The notes beneath the pieces were generated by a model, which saw only the letters and a program-made list of their open reading frames with translations, searched no databases and had not been told where the DNA came from. Below are positions 17,686 to 26,987 of a stretch of 64,000 nucleotides of DNA, piece after piece. How positions within the stretch are numbered: position 1 is the stretch's first letter; the number at the start of each line of letters is the position of its first letter. The stretch lies in contig CAUTMV010000001.1 of assembly GCA_963540505.1 (NCBI GenBank), positions 1 to 64,000 on the forward strand, given 5' to 3'. This DNA is from Wolinella sp963540505 (GTDB taxonomy: Bacteria; Campylobacterota; Campylobacteria; Campylobacterales; Helicobacteraceae). The position numbers and the translations under genes were made by a program.

Positions 17686-18297
17686 TTGCGGGGTTTTGTG
17701 CTTAATCTGAATGCGGTGCGAGATGAAGATTTGTGGGTGAGTATTCTCTCTCCTACGCGAGTTTTGCGGCTTTATCGCTTCTATGGCGCGCGTCATAGCG
17801 TGATTCAGGTGGGGCATAAAATCGATTTTGAAGAGGAGCATGAGGGGCGGATTCCGAGGCTTAGGCGCGTGATTCATCTCGGATTCCCGTGGGAGCGGGA
17901 ATCGCACAAACGTTACTGGTGGCAGCAATACATTCAGCTTTTGTATCGTCATTTGCGCGATGTGGAGGAGATTGAGGAGTTTTATTATCTTCTGCTTGAG
18001 CGACTTTCGCTGCGTTTGGAGAAGCAAGAAGCCAAGCGCGCGATTTTGGAGGCGCATACGGAGCTGCTCAAAAAGGAGGGGCGTAGCGATGGGCTGGTGC
18101 GTTGCTTTTTATGTGAGGAGGAGATCGGCGAGCATGTGGCGTTTGCACGGGGATTTTTGGGCGCGCACCCTGAATGTGTCCTAAATACGGGGTTTAGGGG
18201 TATTCAAGCGCGCCGATTTTTGAGCGAAAGTGACGCGACGCAGATGAGCGATGAGGAGATTGAGGAGCTGTGGAAAGTGCTGCTTTTGGGGATTTAG
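17686..18297 (+). CDS. recO: Recombination mediator RecO (Campylobacterota type)
   Basis: This 203-residue protein matches the divergent RecO of H. pylori (HP0951) and C. jejuni, which load RecA on SSB-coated DNA in the RecOR pathway. An N-terminal OB-like part (about 1-75, with LYRFYGARHSVIQ) is followed by a helical domain with RCFLCEEEIG and HPECV, likely a remnant zinc site. It starts at TTG with GAGGGAG upstream. Neighbouring accD, although on the other strand, is also its neighbour in H. pylori, which supports the call. Confidence 0.75.
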   Translation: MRGFVLNLNAVRDEDLWVSILSPTRVLRLYRFYGARHSVIQVGHKIDFEEEHEGRIPRLRRVIHLGFPWERESHKRYWWQQYIQLLYRHLRDVEEIEEFYYLLLERLSLRLEKQEAKRAILEAHTELLKKEGRSDGLVRCFLCEEEIGEHVAFARGFLGAHPECVLNTGFRGIQARRFLSESDATQMSDEEIEELWKVLLLGI

Positions 18298-18334
18298 CCC
18301 TTTTGTGTATCAGATCTGTGCAGATTTTTGCACC

Positions 18335-18374
18335 GATTCTCGCTTTTGGTGCGGTTGTGAGAATCGCACCAAAG
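18335..18374. other. Interlocking inverted repeats after recO
   Basis: The 114-base gap between recO and the convergent surA-like gene holds two overlapping inverted repeats. TTTGGTGCG (18345-18353) pairs with CGCACCAAA (18365-18373), a perfect nine-base stem with an 11-base loop. GATTCTC (18335-18341) pairs with GAGAATC (18359-18365). The stems interlock rather than nest, so the RNA could form alternative hairpins or a pseudoknot. There is no T-run next to either, so a simple intrinsic terminator is unlikely. Confidence 0.6.
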
Positions 18375-18411
18375 TTACGCCCTTTAAGCTCGATTCCCTT
18401 GCAAAAGTGCG

Positions 18412-19251
18412 CTACTGTAGGCGCAATATATTTACTTTAGCGTTTGCTCGCAGTTTTTCAAAATGCTCTTTAATCACGCGCCCTTCTCGCTCGATCATCA
18501 GCTGATTGAATACGAGCTCTTTGGCGTTTTCAAGAGGAATCAGCGCGGGATCTTCCTTGCTTTTGATTAAAAACATCAGATAATCCTCATCGATTGTGAA
18601 AATTTGCGTGAATTCTCCGACTTTGGTTTTTTGAAGGAGCATCGCGAGTTGCGGATTGATCTTTTGTGTGAAGATCGTCTCGGATTCCGTGCGGATTCCC
18701 TGCGGAAGCAAAAGGGGGTTTTGGATTACCCTTTGGAGCAATTCCCTATTTTTGGAACTGTATTTCATCGTCTGAATACGCGAGGGAAGTAAAAAGCTCT
18801 CCTTATTCGCCTCATAATAGCCCGCAAGCTCGCGCTCATCAGCCATTTTGATGTTCTCTGAGACGATTTTGTGGTAGAGCTTATCTTTGAGAAGCTGCTC
18901 GCTGTGCTCTTTGCGATATTCACTCCAGCTCGCCCCTTGATTCTCGATAAAATTTTTAATCTGTGCAGGATTTGCGCCATTATTTTTAGCAATTTTTGCA
19001 ATCGCTTCATCAATCTCGCCCTCGCTCACACTGAGGTTATATCGTGCGATCTCCTCCTTGTGTAGCATGCGTTCGATGAGAATTTCTAACGCATGATTTG
19101 TATCTACTTTTTGAATTTGCATTGTTTTATAAAGCTCAAAGAGTGTAACGGGCTGATTATTGACATAAAATGCAATTCCGTTGACGAGATTTGGCGCACC
19201 AAGGGCGTTTGAAGCGATAATTACGAGCGTGAAAATTCCTCTTAAAAGCAT
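18412..19251 (-). CDS. SurA-like periplasmic peptidyl-prolyl isomerase/chaperone
   Basis: This periplasmic protein of about 279 residues has a signal peptide (LLRGIFTLVIIASNALGA), a SurA_N-type chaperone domain starting NGIAFYVNNQPVTLFEL, and a C-terminal part resembling a parvulin-like module (about 155-255). It corresponds to C. jejuni Cj1289, a SurA-like chaperone for outer-membrane proteins. The ATG at 19251 with AAGGA upstream and an immediate signal peptide is preferred over the longer frame reaching 19332, which would bury the signal. Confidence 0.82.
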   Translation of the reverse strand: MLLRGIFTLVIIASNALGAPNLVNGIAFYVNNQPVTLFELYKTMQIQKVDTNHALEILIERMLHKEEIARYNLSVSEGEIDEAIAKIAKNNGANPAQIKNFIENQGASWSEYRKEHSEQLLKDKLYHKIVSENIKMADERELAGYYEANKESFLLPSRIQTMKYSSKNRELLQRVIQNPLLLPQGIRTESETIFTQKINPQLAMLLQKTKVGEFTQIFTIDEDYLMFLIKSKEDPALIPLENAKELVFNQLMIEREGRVIKEHFEKLRANAKVNILRLQ

Positions 19252-19318
19252 GCGATTCCTTAATTGCGAAGTGAAAATGGGCGTGTGAAAGGGGATTTTA
19301 CCCAAAATCTTTGCGCTC

Positions 19319-20296
19319 TCAAACGCTTCCATCTATCAGCTCTCCTGTCTCAAAAAAATCCAAAATTGCCGTGCGCATCGCCTTTGGATCGCTAAGCGAA
19401 TTGACCCGATCGCGAAAATCGCTCGCCCTGCTAATCCCCTTGGAATAGGCGTGTAGATTCTTGCGAAACATAATCGCGCCATATTCGCCATGAAACGCAA
19501 TCACGCGATCAAAGTGCTCCAGTGCCACAGCTCTCCTTAGCGCGATAGATTCCTCACTTATGCCCTTTTTGATTTGCGCAAAAATCCAAGGCTTGCTAAT
19601 CGCCGCCCGCCCGATCATGAGCCCATCAGCCCCTGTGGATTCCCGCACTTCACGCGCTTTTTGAAAGGAATCAATCTCGCCGTTTGCAATCACGGGGACT
19701 TTCAATATCCGCTTCATGCGCGCAATTGCCTCATAATCGATTTTCTCTTTTTTGTAGCCATCAATTTTCGTGCGTCCATGCACCACGACAAAATCAATCG
19801 GGGAATCGCCCAGTGCATGCGCAATCTCTTCGGGAATCTTACGCTCAAACCCAAGCCGCACTTTCGCACTCAGGTAGGGAATCGTGCTAACTTCGCGCAT
19901 AAGACGCAGGATTCCCACGAGCTTATCCAAATCCTTAAGCAGCGAGCTGCCGCTCCCATGGTGTGTAACTTTGGGCGCGGGACAGCCGCAATTAAGGTCG
20001 AGAATATCAATCCCGCTCATGGTATTAAGTCGCTGGATTGCCCTTTTGATAATCTCAAGGTCATGCCCTGCGATCTGCACGCTATAAGGGGTCTCATTCT
20101 CCGCTTTTTGCACCATTTGCGCGGTGCGCCTATTTTTATACGCAAGCGCATGCACGCTAATCATCTCGCTCACGGTAATATCCGCACCAAAGCTCTTCAC
20201 GACGCTCCTAAAGGGCAGATCCGTATAGCCCGCAAGGGGCGCGAGCATGAGGATATTTTTGAAGTCCAATTTAGCTGTTTCGGTGCTTGTATTCAT
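19319..20296 (-). CDS. dusB: tRNA-dihydrouridine synthase DusB
   Basis: This flavoenzyme of about 325 residues reduces uridines in the tRNA D-loop using FMN and NAD(P)H. Visible motifs are APLAGYTDLPFRSV at the N-terminus, the NCGCPAPKV active site with the catalytic cysteine, the VHGRTK phosphate loop and VIANGEIDS. The start is uncertain because three in-frame ATG codons (20323, 20305, 20296) lack strong ribosome sites. The start overlaps the end of nspC, implying translational coupling. Confidence 0.92.
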   Translation of the reverse strand: MNTSTETAKLDFKNILMLAPLAGYTDLPFRSVVKSFGADITVSEMISVHALAYKNRRTAQMVQKAENETPYSVQIAGHDLEIIKRAIQRLNTMSGIDILDLNCGCPAPKVTHHGSGSSLLKDLDKLVGILRLMREVSTIPYLSAKVRLGFERKIPEEIAHALGDSPIDFVVVHGRTKIDGYKKEKIDYEAIARMKRILKVPVIANGEIDSFQKAREVRESTGADGLMIGRAAISKPWIFAQIKKGISEESIALRRAVALEHFDRVIAFHGEYGAIMFRKNLHAYSKGISRASDFRDRVNSLSDPKAMRTAILDFFETGELIDGSV

Positions 20297-21407
20297 TATA
20301 TCCATACTGTTTGAGCAGCTCAAATTCGCCCGATTCCCGAATGATTCCGATACTTGGGAGGGGGATTCCGTTGAAGGTGTTGTTTTTCACAATCGTGTAG
20401 TGGATCATGTCCTCAAAAATCACGCGATCCCCCACTCTAAGCGGGGAATCAAAGCTATAATCGCCAATCACATCGCCGGCTAGGCAGGTTGCGCCGCCAA
20501 AGCGGTAGGTATAGGGCTTCTCACCCGCCTCGCCACTCCCTCGCACCATCGGACGATAGGGCATCTCAAGGCAATCAGGCATGTGCGCCGCCGCGCTTGT
20601 GTCTAAAATCGCAATTTCCATACCATTTCTCACAATATCCACCACTTCGGCAATGAGGAATCCGCTCCCCCAGCCCACCGCCTCGCCCGGCTCAAGATAG
20701 ACGGGAATCCCGCCCCAGCGCGCGTGAAATTCGCTAATAATGCGAATAAGTCGCTCCACATCATAATCCGCGCGCGTGATGTGATGACCTCCGCCGAAAT
20801 TGATCCATTTCATCTTAGGAACGAGGTGTGCGAAATGTCGCTCAAAATGCTCCAGCGTGCGCTCCAAAGCGTCACTGTTTTGCTCACAATGCGTATGAAA
20901 ATGCAGCCCGCTAATCCCCTCAAAATCCACCCGCCTAAGCTCGCTAGGCACGATCCCTAGTCGCGAACCCCTGATGCAGGGGTTGTAAATGGGTGGTCTT
21001 ACCTCTGAATAGAGCGGATTTAGCCGAAGAGCGCACTCAATTTTACGCGGGGCATTTTTGAGCTTGTCTTTAAAGCGTGCCCACTGGGAAGGGGAGTTAA
21101 AGACAATATGATCTGCAAAGGTGATGAGCTCATCAATCTCAGCTTCCTTAAAAGCGGGCGAATAGACATGGATTTCGCCACCTTTAAACTCCTCAAACCC
21201 AAGCCGCGCCTCATGCAGTCCGCTTGCAGTGATTCCTTTAAGGTATTGAGCGATGAGCGGGAAGCTCCTCCACAGCGCGTAGCCTTTGAGCGCAAGGAGG
21301 ATTTTCGCGCCGCTCTCTTTTTGCACGTGCTCAAGGGTTTTTAGGTTCGCGCGGAGCTTAGATTCCTCTAAAACATAGCAAGGTGTGGGAATCGCAGCGT
21401 AATCCAT
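20271..21407 (-). CDS. nspC: Carboxy(nor)spermidine decarboxylase
   Basis: This 378-residue alanine-racemase-fold PLP enzyme removes CO2 from carboxyspermidine or carboxynorspermidine to give the triamine. PLP lysine is K41 in LALKGYA; the glycine-rich phosphate loop (NFGGGHH), LEPGEAVGWGSG and the DTSAAAHMPDCLE C-terminal motif are clear. In C. jejuni the same enzyme makes spermidine without S-adenosylmethionine decarboxylase. The partner dehydrogenase gene lies six bases upstream in the same operon. Confidence 0.92.
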   Translation of the reverse strand: MDYAAIPTPCYVLEESKLRANLKTLEHVQKESGAKILLALKGYALWRSFPLIAQYLKGITASGLHEARLGFEEFKGGEIHVYSPAFKEAEIDELITFADHIVFNSPSQWARFKDKLKNAPRKIECALRLNPLYSEVRPPIYNPCIRGSRLGIVPSELRRVDFEGISGLHFHTHCEQNSDALERTLEHFERHFAHLVPKMKWINFGGGHHITRADYDVERLIRIISEFHARWGGIPVYLEPGEAVGWGSGFLIAEVVDIVRNGMEIAILDTSAAAHMPDCLEMPYRPMVRGSGEAGEKPYTYRFGGATCLAGDVIGDYSFDSPLRVGDRVIFEDMIHYTIVKNNTFNGIPLPSIGIIRESGEFELLKQYGYNEYKHRNS

Positions 21408-21413
21408 CGGAAT

Positions 21414-22601
21414 CTAGCTCTCTATGACTTTCCATGGTAAGCCCTGCTTGTTTAGCTCCTCCATGAACGGATCGGGATCGAGTTGCTCCATATTCAGCAC
21501 GCCTGCACGCTTCCATTTACCTTCCAGCATGAGCTTTGCGCCGATCATTGCAGGCACACCCGTGGTGTAGCTGATGGCTTGGGAATCCACCTCTTTAAAA
21601 CATGCCTCATGGTCGCAGACGTTGTAGATATAGATGGTGCGCTCTTTGCCCGCGCTTATTCCCTTGATGTAGCAGCCGATGTTGGTTTTGCCTTTGGTGC
21701 GTGAGGCGAGGCTGGCTGGGTCTGGGAGGAGGGCTTTTAGCACTTGAATGGGGACTACTTTTACGCCATTTACATCAATTTCATCGATTCTTAGCATGCC
21801 GACATTCTCGAGGCAGCGCATGTGCGCAAGATAGCTCTGTCCAAAGGTCATGAAAAAGCGGATTCTCCTTAGCCCCTTGATGTGCTTCACGAGCGATTCG
21901 AGCTCCTCGTGATAGAGCAGGTAGGAATCTCTCGCCCCTACTTCGGGATAATCCCACACCTGCATAATCTCCATGGGCGCGGTCTCAATCCACTTGCCCT
22001 CCTGCCAATATCGCCCCCTAGAGCTTACCTCGCGGAGGTTAATTTCGGGATTGAAATTTGTCGCAAAAGGGTAGCCATGATCCCCTGCGTTGCAATCCAA
22101 AATATCAATCTCATGGATCTCATCAAAGTAGTGCTTCTGTGCATAAGCGCAAAAGACGTTGGTTACGCCCGGATCAAAGCCACTTCCTAAAAGTGCCATG
22201 ATTCCCGCATTTTTATAACGCTCTTCAAAAGCCCACTGCTCTTTGTATTCAAATTTTGCCAAATCAGGGTGTTCGTAATTCGCCGTATCTAGGTAATTTA
22301 CACCACATTTGAGGCACGCTTCCATGATGGTTAGATCTTGATAGGGGAGCGCGATATTGAGCACGATTTCCGGCTTGGTCTCTTTAATAATCGCAACAAG
22401 GGAATCGACGCTATTGGCATCAACACTCCTAATCTCAATCTCGCCAAAGCCTTTGGCGCGGATAGATTGCGCGATTTTTTCGCATTTACTTAGCGTCCGA
22501 GAAGCAAGCGTAATGTGGGTAAAAACTTCGCGATTCATCGCCATTTTGTGAGCGACAACCCCTCCAACACCCCCTGCACCGATTTGAAGCACTCTAGCCA
22601 T
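21414..22601 (-). CDS. Carboxy(nor)spermidine dehydrogenase (saccharopine dehydrogenase family)
   Basis: This 395-residue NAD(P)H-dependent enzyme condenses aspartate beta-semialdehyde with putrescine or diaminopropane. The Rossmann motif GAGGVGG is at 8-14, and GSGFDPGVTNVF near 145 is typical of the saccharopine dehydrogenase family. Pairing with nspC makes this assignment much more likely than lysine metabolism. The ATG lies eight bases inside the end of the RND permease gene, so the transporter and the polyamine genes are co-translated. Confidence 0.9.
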   Translation of the reverse strand: MARVLQIGAGGVGGVVAHKMAMNREVFTHITLASRTLSKCEKIAQSIRAKGFGEIEIRSVDANSVDSLVAIIKETKPEIVLNIALPYQDLTIMEACLKCGVNYLDTANYEHPDLAKFEYKEQWAFEERYKNAGIMALLGSGFDPGVTNVFCAYAQKHYFDEIHEIDILDCNAGDHGYPFATNFNPEINLREVSSRGRYWQEGKWIETAPMEIMQVWDYPEVGARDSYLLYHEELESLVKHIKGLRRIRFFMTFGQSYLAHMRCLENVGMLRIDEIDVNGVKVVPIQVLKALLPDPASLASRTKGKTNIGCYIKGISAGKERTIYIYNVCDHEACFKEVDSQAISYTTGVPAMIGAKLMLEGKWKRAGVLNMEQLDPDPFMEELNKQGLPWKVIES

Positions 22602-25600
22602 GATGATTCCTTTTGTAGTGATTTTTATTTAATCGTGTATGGATAAAAGCCCCGAGAGCGCGGAAATCCGGGCGTTTTAAGCTATGTAAAAGCACAAAAA
22701 GTAGCGGCAGGTAGTAGAGATTAAGCACTGTGCCCCACGCGAGTCCAAATCCGAGCGAAACGGCGAGAGGCTGAAGCGTGGTCGCCTGTCCGGAGGGGAA
22801 AAATATCAGCGTCGCAAGTCCGATGAAGGTCGTGATGGAGGTTAGCAGAATCGGGCGCAGGCGTTTTGTGGCTTGCGCGAAAAACTCCTCTTTGGAGTTA
22901 GCCTTGCGGATAAAGTCAATCATAACGATTCCATCATTAATGACAACCCCCGCAAGCCCTAGGATTCCCACAAATGAGCTCATGGAGAGGTTGAGCCCGA
23001 GGATAAAATGCCCCAAAAGCACGCCCAAAAACGAGAGCGGAATCACCGAGAGAATCGCAAAGCTAATAAGAAAGGAGTCAAACATCAGCAGAAGTGTCAG
23101 GAAAATGAGAGAAAGCGCAAGGGCTGAAGCGACGATCATATCCTCGATGAATTGGTCGTTTTTCTCCTGCTCGCCTCCAAGACGCACGCTAATCCCATCC
23201 GCTTCGATACGCTTAAGCTCATCATTAATCTGCTCCAAAAGCTCAAAAGAGGTCAATTCATTGGGGAGCACGTCCGCATAAATGCTCTGCTCGCGCTCGC
23301 CTCCGATTTTGTTGATTTTCTCGGAAGCCTGCTCGGTTTTAAAGCTGACCACTTCATCAAGGCGCACATATTTGCCCGAAATCACAAGCCGCAGACTTTG
23401 CAGTGTCTGAAGCTCATCTTTATGCAGCTCTTCTGCACGCAGGTAGATAACCCCATCATCATCGAGGGATTTTCCGCGCTTGCTTGAGAGGAAATAATCC
23501 CCAAGAATCGCGCCTAAATTCCCCTCATTAAGCCCGAGCGATTCTCCGTAAGGATTGATGGAGAGCTTGATTTGGGCGATTCCTTGTTGGGATTGCTGAT
23601 AGACGCCTTTTACGCCTTTAATGCCCTCCATGAGGCTTTGCAGGCGATTTAGCGCGGTAGCGACCTCCTCATTTTTACCCATGAGGGTAACTTCCACGTC
23701 ATGCTTTGTGATTCCCATGCTGGGCGAGCTTACTTTGAGCTCTTCAAAAGGGTGGGTATTTTTGAAATCCTCAAGCCGCGCTTGAAGTTGTTTTTCAATC
23801 TCATAGCTCTTTAGTGTGCGGATTTTGCGGGCATTTTCTCCCCAGCTAAAGGAGAGAATCGGCGTGATATATCGCTCAACGAAGTTATCTTCAATCGCGT
23901 CTTCAAGCTCGAGGAAGATATGGAAAAGATTGCTAGCCGCTTCACTTTCACCCGTTTTGTCAATCTTAATCCCCGATATTGCCGAGGTGGAGCGAATGAA
24001 AAACTCTCCTTTGTGGCGCAAAATCTCCGCTTCAAGCTTATTGACGAGCCCATAGGTCTCCTCTATGGTGTGATTCCCGCTTAGTCGCCCGCTCACATAC
24101 ACTTCCGTGCCATCAAACTGCGTGATGAGCTGATATTTTGAGTAGATGAAGCTAAAAATAATCGCCAGAGGGATTAGCACGAGGGCGATTCCCAGAAATA
24201 GCCGCCTGTGATCAAAGAGAAAATGGAGCGAGCGATGATAGAGGGCGTTGATTTTGCTCCAATCGCGTGTCTTTTGGTCTCTTGAGAGGACGTGCGCGCA
24301 GTGCAGAGGGAGGAAGAAGAATGATTCCACCAAAGAGGCGAGGAGCAACACGGCGACGGCTGTGGGGATGAGGCGCATGAATTCCCCGATTTCGCCGCTC
24401 ATCAAAAGCATGGGCAAAAAGGCGCAAATCGTCGTCGCTGCCGCGACCAGCACGGGCGTGATGACCTCTTTTGTGCCTCTTAGGGCTGCCTCTTTTGGGG
24501 CGATTCCCTCCTCGATGTGGCGTTGGATATTTTCTGAGACGATGATTGCGTCATCGACGAGGATTCCTATGGCGATGAGCGCGCCAAGTAGGCTGATGAT
24601 GTTAATCGTGTCGCCGCTAAGCTTAAAAAAGATCGATCCGAGGATAAAGGAGAAGGGAATCCCCAGTGCAACGACCAGAGCGATACGTGGGTTAATGAGC
24701 CACAACATGCAGAGCGAGACGAGCAAAAATCCGAGAGTGATATTCGCCACGACGGTGTTTAGGCGCGATTTGATATAGACGGACGTGTCCAAAAAGTCCT
24801 CGATTTCTATGTCTTTTATCTGCTCATTAAGCCTCTTCGCCTCGCTTTTTATGAGCTTAGAGAGCGCGAGCGCGTCACCCTCGTCATCTTTGGAGATGTT
24901 AATGCTAAAGGAGCGTTTGGCATTGAAGCTTGAGAGCGTCGAGCCCTTGCCATAGCCGATGGTAATGGTGGAAATGTCCCTGAGGCGCAGCTGTTTCCCT
25001 CCGATTTTGATGAGCGTCTCGCCCAGAGCTTGCGGATCCTTTTTACCATGGATCGTCGAGAGGTAGAAATGCCCCCCGGTGCTCTCAATTTTCCCCAGTG
25101 GGAAAATATATGAAAGTCCGTTAAGCGCGCTAAGCACCTCTTGTGGGTTTAGTGAGTAGGCTTCTATTTTTGCGGAATCAAAGCGCACTTGGATTTCGCG
25201 ATCCGAATCGCCATAGAGCGCGACATCACTCAGATGGGGAATCGCGGCAAAGATTTTCTTGATTTCTCGCGCATGGCGCAAAAGCTCATCAACCTCAAGT
25301 GTTTGCGAAGAAATCGAGAGCTGCATGAGGGGAATCTTATGCACGGGAATCGTCGCGACAGGCTCGTCCATGTCGCTAGGGAGGTTGCTGCGAGTGAGCG
25401 AGATTGCATCTTTGACTTTGCCCAAAACATCAAATTTATCGCTCCCCTCCTTGAGCGTGGCGATGATATAAAACGCCCCGGGCTGGATAAATGAGCGGAT
25501 TTTTGTGATTTGAGGAATCGCATTAATCTCCTCCTCAAGCTCGCTCACAGCGATTTTGTCTAAAATTTCCGCACTCGCTCCTGCATAAGCTCCACTAATA

Positions 25601-25737
25601 AATACCTCATCGACATTTAAGGGCGGAAAGAGCTCGCGCGGGAGTGCCTGATAGCTATAGATTCCCGCGATGAGGAGGAAAAGAGAAAGCGTGTAATTCA
25701 GCTTAGCGTGATGAAGGAAAAATTCAAAAATCTTCAT
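22594..25737 (-). CDS. RND-superfamily efflux permease (AcrB-like)
   Basis: This 1047-residue inner-membrane transporter has the RND duplicated architecture: helix 1 near the N-terminus, a large periplasmic loop, a helix cluster at about 330-550, a second periplasmic loop and a final helix cluster at about 840-1020. The proton-relay acidic pair is present in GILVDDAIIVSENIQRH near residue 400. No membrane-fusion protein or outer-membrane factor is adjacent. It lies eight bases downstream of an FtsL-like gene and overlaps the carboxyspermidine dehydrogenase start. The substrate is unknown; context allows polyamine-related export but does not prove it. Confidence 0.9.
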   Translation of the reverse strand: MKIFEFFLHHAKLNYTLSLFLLIAGIYSYQALPRELFPPLNVDEVFISGAYAGASAEILDKIAVSELEEEINAIPQITKIRSFIQPGAFYIIATLKEGSDKFDVLGKVKDAISLTRSNLPSDMDEPVATIPVHKIPLMQLSISSQTLEVDELLRHAREIKKIFAAIPHLSDVALYGDSDREIQVRFDSAKIEAYSLNPQEVLSALNGLSYIFPLGKIESTGGHFYLSTIHGKKDPQALGETLIKIGGKQLRLRDISTITIGYGKGSTLSSFNAKRSFSINISKDDEGDALALSKLIKSEAKRLNEQIKDIEIEDFLDTSVYIKSRLNTVVANITLGFLLVSLCMLWLINPRIALVVALGIPFSFILGSIFFKLSGDTINIISLLGALIAIGILVDDAIIVSENIQRHIEEGIAPKEAALRGTKEVITPVLVAAATTICAFLPMLLMSGEIGEFMRLIPTAVAVLLLASLVESFFFLPLHCAHVLSRDQKTRDWSKINALYHRSLHFLFDHRRLFLGIALVLIPLAIIFSFIYSKYQLITQFDGTEVYVSGRLSGNHTIEETYGLVNKLEAEILRHKGEFFIRSTSAISGIKIDKTGESEAASNLFHIFLELEDAIEDNFVERYITPILSFSWGENARKIRTLKSYEIEKQLQARLEDFKNTHPFEELKVSSPSMGITKHDVEVTLMGKNEEVATALNRLQSLMEGIKGVKGVYQQSQQGIAQIKLSINPYGESLGLNEGNLGAILGDYFLSSKRGKSLDDDGVIYLRAEELHKDELQTLQSLRLVISGKYVRLDEVVSFKTEQASEKINKIGGEREQSIYADVLPNELTSFELLEQINDELKRIEADGISVRLGGEQEKNDQFIEDMIVASALALSLIFLTLLLMFDSFLISFAILSVIPLSFLGVLLGHFILGLNLSMSSFVGILGLAGVVINDGIVMIDFIRKANSKEEFFAQATKRLRPILLTSITTFIGLATLIFFPSGQATTLQPLAVSLGFGLAWGTVLNLYYLPLLFVLLHSLKRPDFRALGAFIHTRLNKNHYKRNHHG

Positions 25738-25744
25738 CGCGCGC

Positions 25745-26023
25745 CTATATTCCGATGTCCATGATTAAAAATTTGAATTTCGTATCCTCTAGCTGCTTTT
25801 GCAGATGTTTGTTCTCTTCGCGCAGGGAATCGGCTTGATTTTGGAGGTTGATGATATTCCTGCTCGCATAATAGATGTTGTTGCGAATGTAAATTTTGGG
25901 TGCGAGGAGCGCGACACTTCCGATAAGAATCGCAAGCATCAGCAAAAGGCTCTTAAAACTCAGATTCTTAGCCTCCGTCTCGCCAAATTCATACAACAGC
26001 TGCTCTCGCTCCTCCATTTTCAC
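25745..26023 (-). CDS. Small bitopic coiled-coil protein, FtsL-like
   Basis: This 92-residue protein has a short cytoplasmic N-terminus, one membrane helix at about 25-46 and a periplasmic heptad-rich segment (NIINLQNQADSLREENKHLQ). Size, topology and position directly after rsmH (mraW) match the divisome protein FtsL in the classic mraW-ftsL order. The start overlaps the rsmH stop by four bases. FtsL diverges strongly, so this is a topology- and context-based call. Confidence 0.7.
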   Translation of the reverse strand: MKMEEREQLLYEFGETEAKNLSFKSLLLMLAILIGSVALLAPKIYIRNNIYYASRNIINLQNQADSLREENKHLQKQLEDTKFKFLIMDIGI

Positions 26024-26934
26024 CTCGCTTTGAATTCAAAGACTCGCATTTTAGCACTTCTTGCGCGCGGATTCCCTTGTGTCTCCTTGGCGGAAGCGAC
26101 GATGGGCTTTTTGGTGAGAATCCGCCCTTTTTCATGGCAATTCCCACACGTGCATTTAAGGGAATCGCTCGGACACACGCAGCTTTGCGCCCACTCTTTA
26201 AAAAATTGCTTCACCAAGCGATCTTCAAGCGAGTGAAACGAGATGATTGCGACCCGTCCCATGGCTAATTTGCCGATACTTTTGAGTGCGCGCATAAGTT
26301 CGCCGAGTTCATCGTTCACCTCCATGCGAATCGCCTGAAATGCGAGCGTGGCGGGGTGGATATTGCCCACTCTTCTGAAGTTTTTCTCAATGAGCCGACT
26401 AAATTCCGCTGCGCTGGAGAATCGCTCCTTTTTGCGTGCCTCAGCAATAATGTGCGCGAGTTTTTTAGATTCCCGCACCTCGCCATATTCGCGAAATATC
26501 CGCTCAAGCTTGTCCTGTGGATAGCTATTAAGCACCTCTGATGCGCTTAGTCGGGCGTTTGGATTCATGCGCATATCAAGGGTCGGGGCATAGAAGCTAA
26601 AACCCCGCGCGGGATCATCAAGCTGAAGGCTGGAGACGCCTATATCCGCGAGAATTCCCGCGATGGGAAGATGGGCGAGTGTGGGTAAAATCTCAGAGAA
26701 TCGCCCGCTTTTAGCGCAGAATCGCTTATCAAAATGCCCAAGTCGCTTTTGGCTAAACTCCAAAGCGGCGGGGTCTTGGTCGATTCCTATCAGGGAGAGG
26801 TTGGGGTGCGCTCTTAAAATCGCTTCGCTATGCCCGCCAAATCCGAGTGTGCAATCGATGAAATAGCCCTCACTTAGAGGGGAGAAAAACTCTAAGACTT
26901 CCTCTTTGAGGACGGGTATGTGGGGCGATTCCAT
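26020..26934 (-). CDS. rsmH: 16S rRNA (cytosine1402-N4)-methyltransferase
   Basis: This 304-residue SAM-dependent enzyme methylates C1402 in the ribosomal P site. Signatures include HIPVLKEEVL at the start, DCTLGFGGHSEAIL for the SAM site, GILADIGVSSLQLDDPARGFSF, and the C-terminal ISFHSLEDRLVKQFF. There is also a cysteine-rich insert (CVCPSDSLKCTCGNC) near residue 262, which may bind a metal. It leads the ftsL-like/RND/polyamine operon. Confidence 0.95.
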   Translation of the reverse strand: MESPHIPVLKEEVLEFFSPLSEGYFIDCTLGFGGHSEAILRAHPNLSLIGIDQDPAALEFSQKRLGHFDKRFCAKSGRFSEILPTLAHLPIAGILADIGVSSLQLDDPARGFSFYAPTLDMRMNPNARLSASEVLNSYPQDKLERIFREYGEVRESKKLAHIIAEARKKERFSSAAEFSRLIEKNFRRVGNIHPATLAFQAIRMEVNDELGELMRALKSIGKLAMGRVAIISFHSLEDRLVKQFFKEWAQSCVCPSDSLKCTCGNCHEKGRILTKKPIVASAKETQGNPRARSAKMRVFEFKAR

Positions 26935-26987
26935 GATTTTAAGAGATGTTTAGATTCCCGCCAAGCCCATGTGGGCTCGGCGCAAGG

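Noticed and set aside
19574..20314. 246-codon plus-strand frame opposite dusB
   Set aside because: Antisense shadow of a well-supported dusB.
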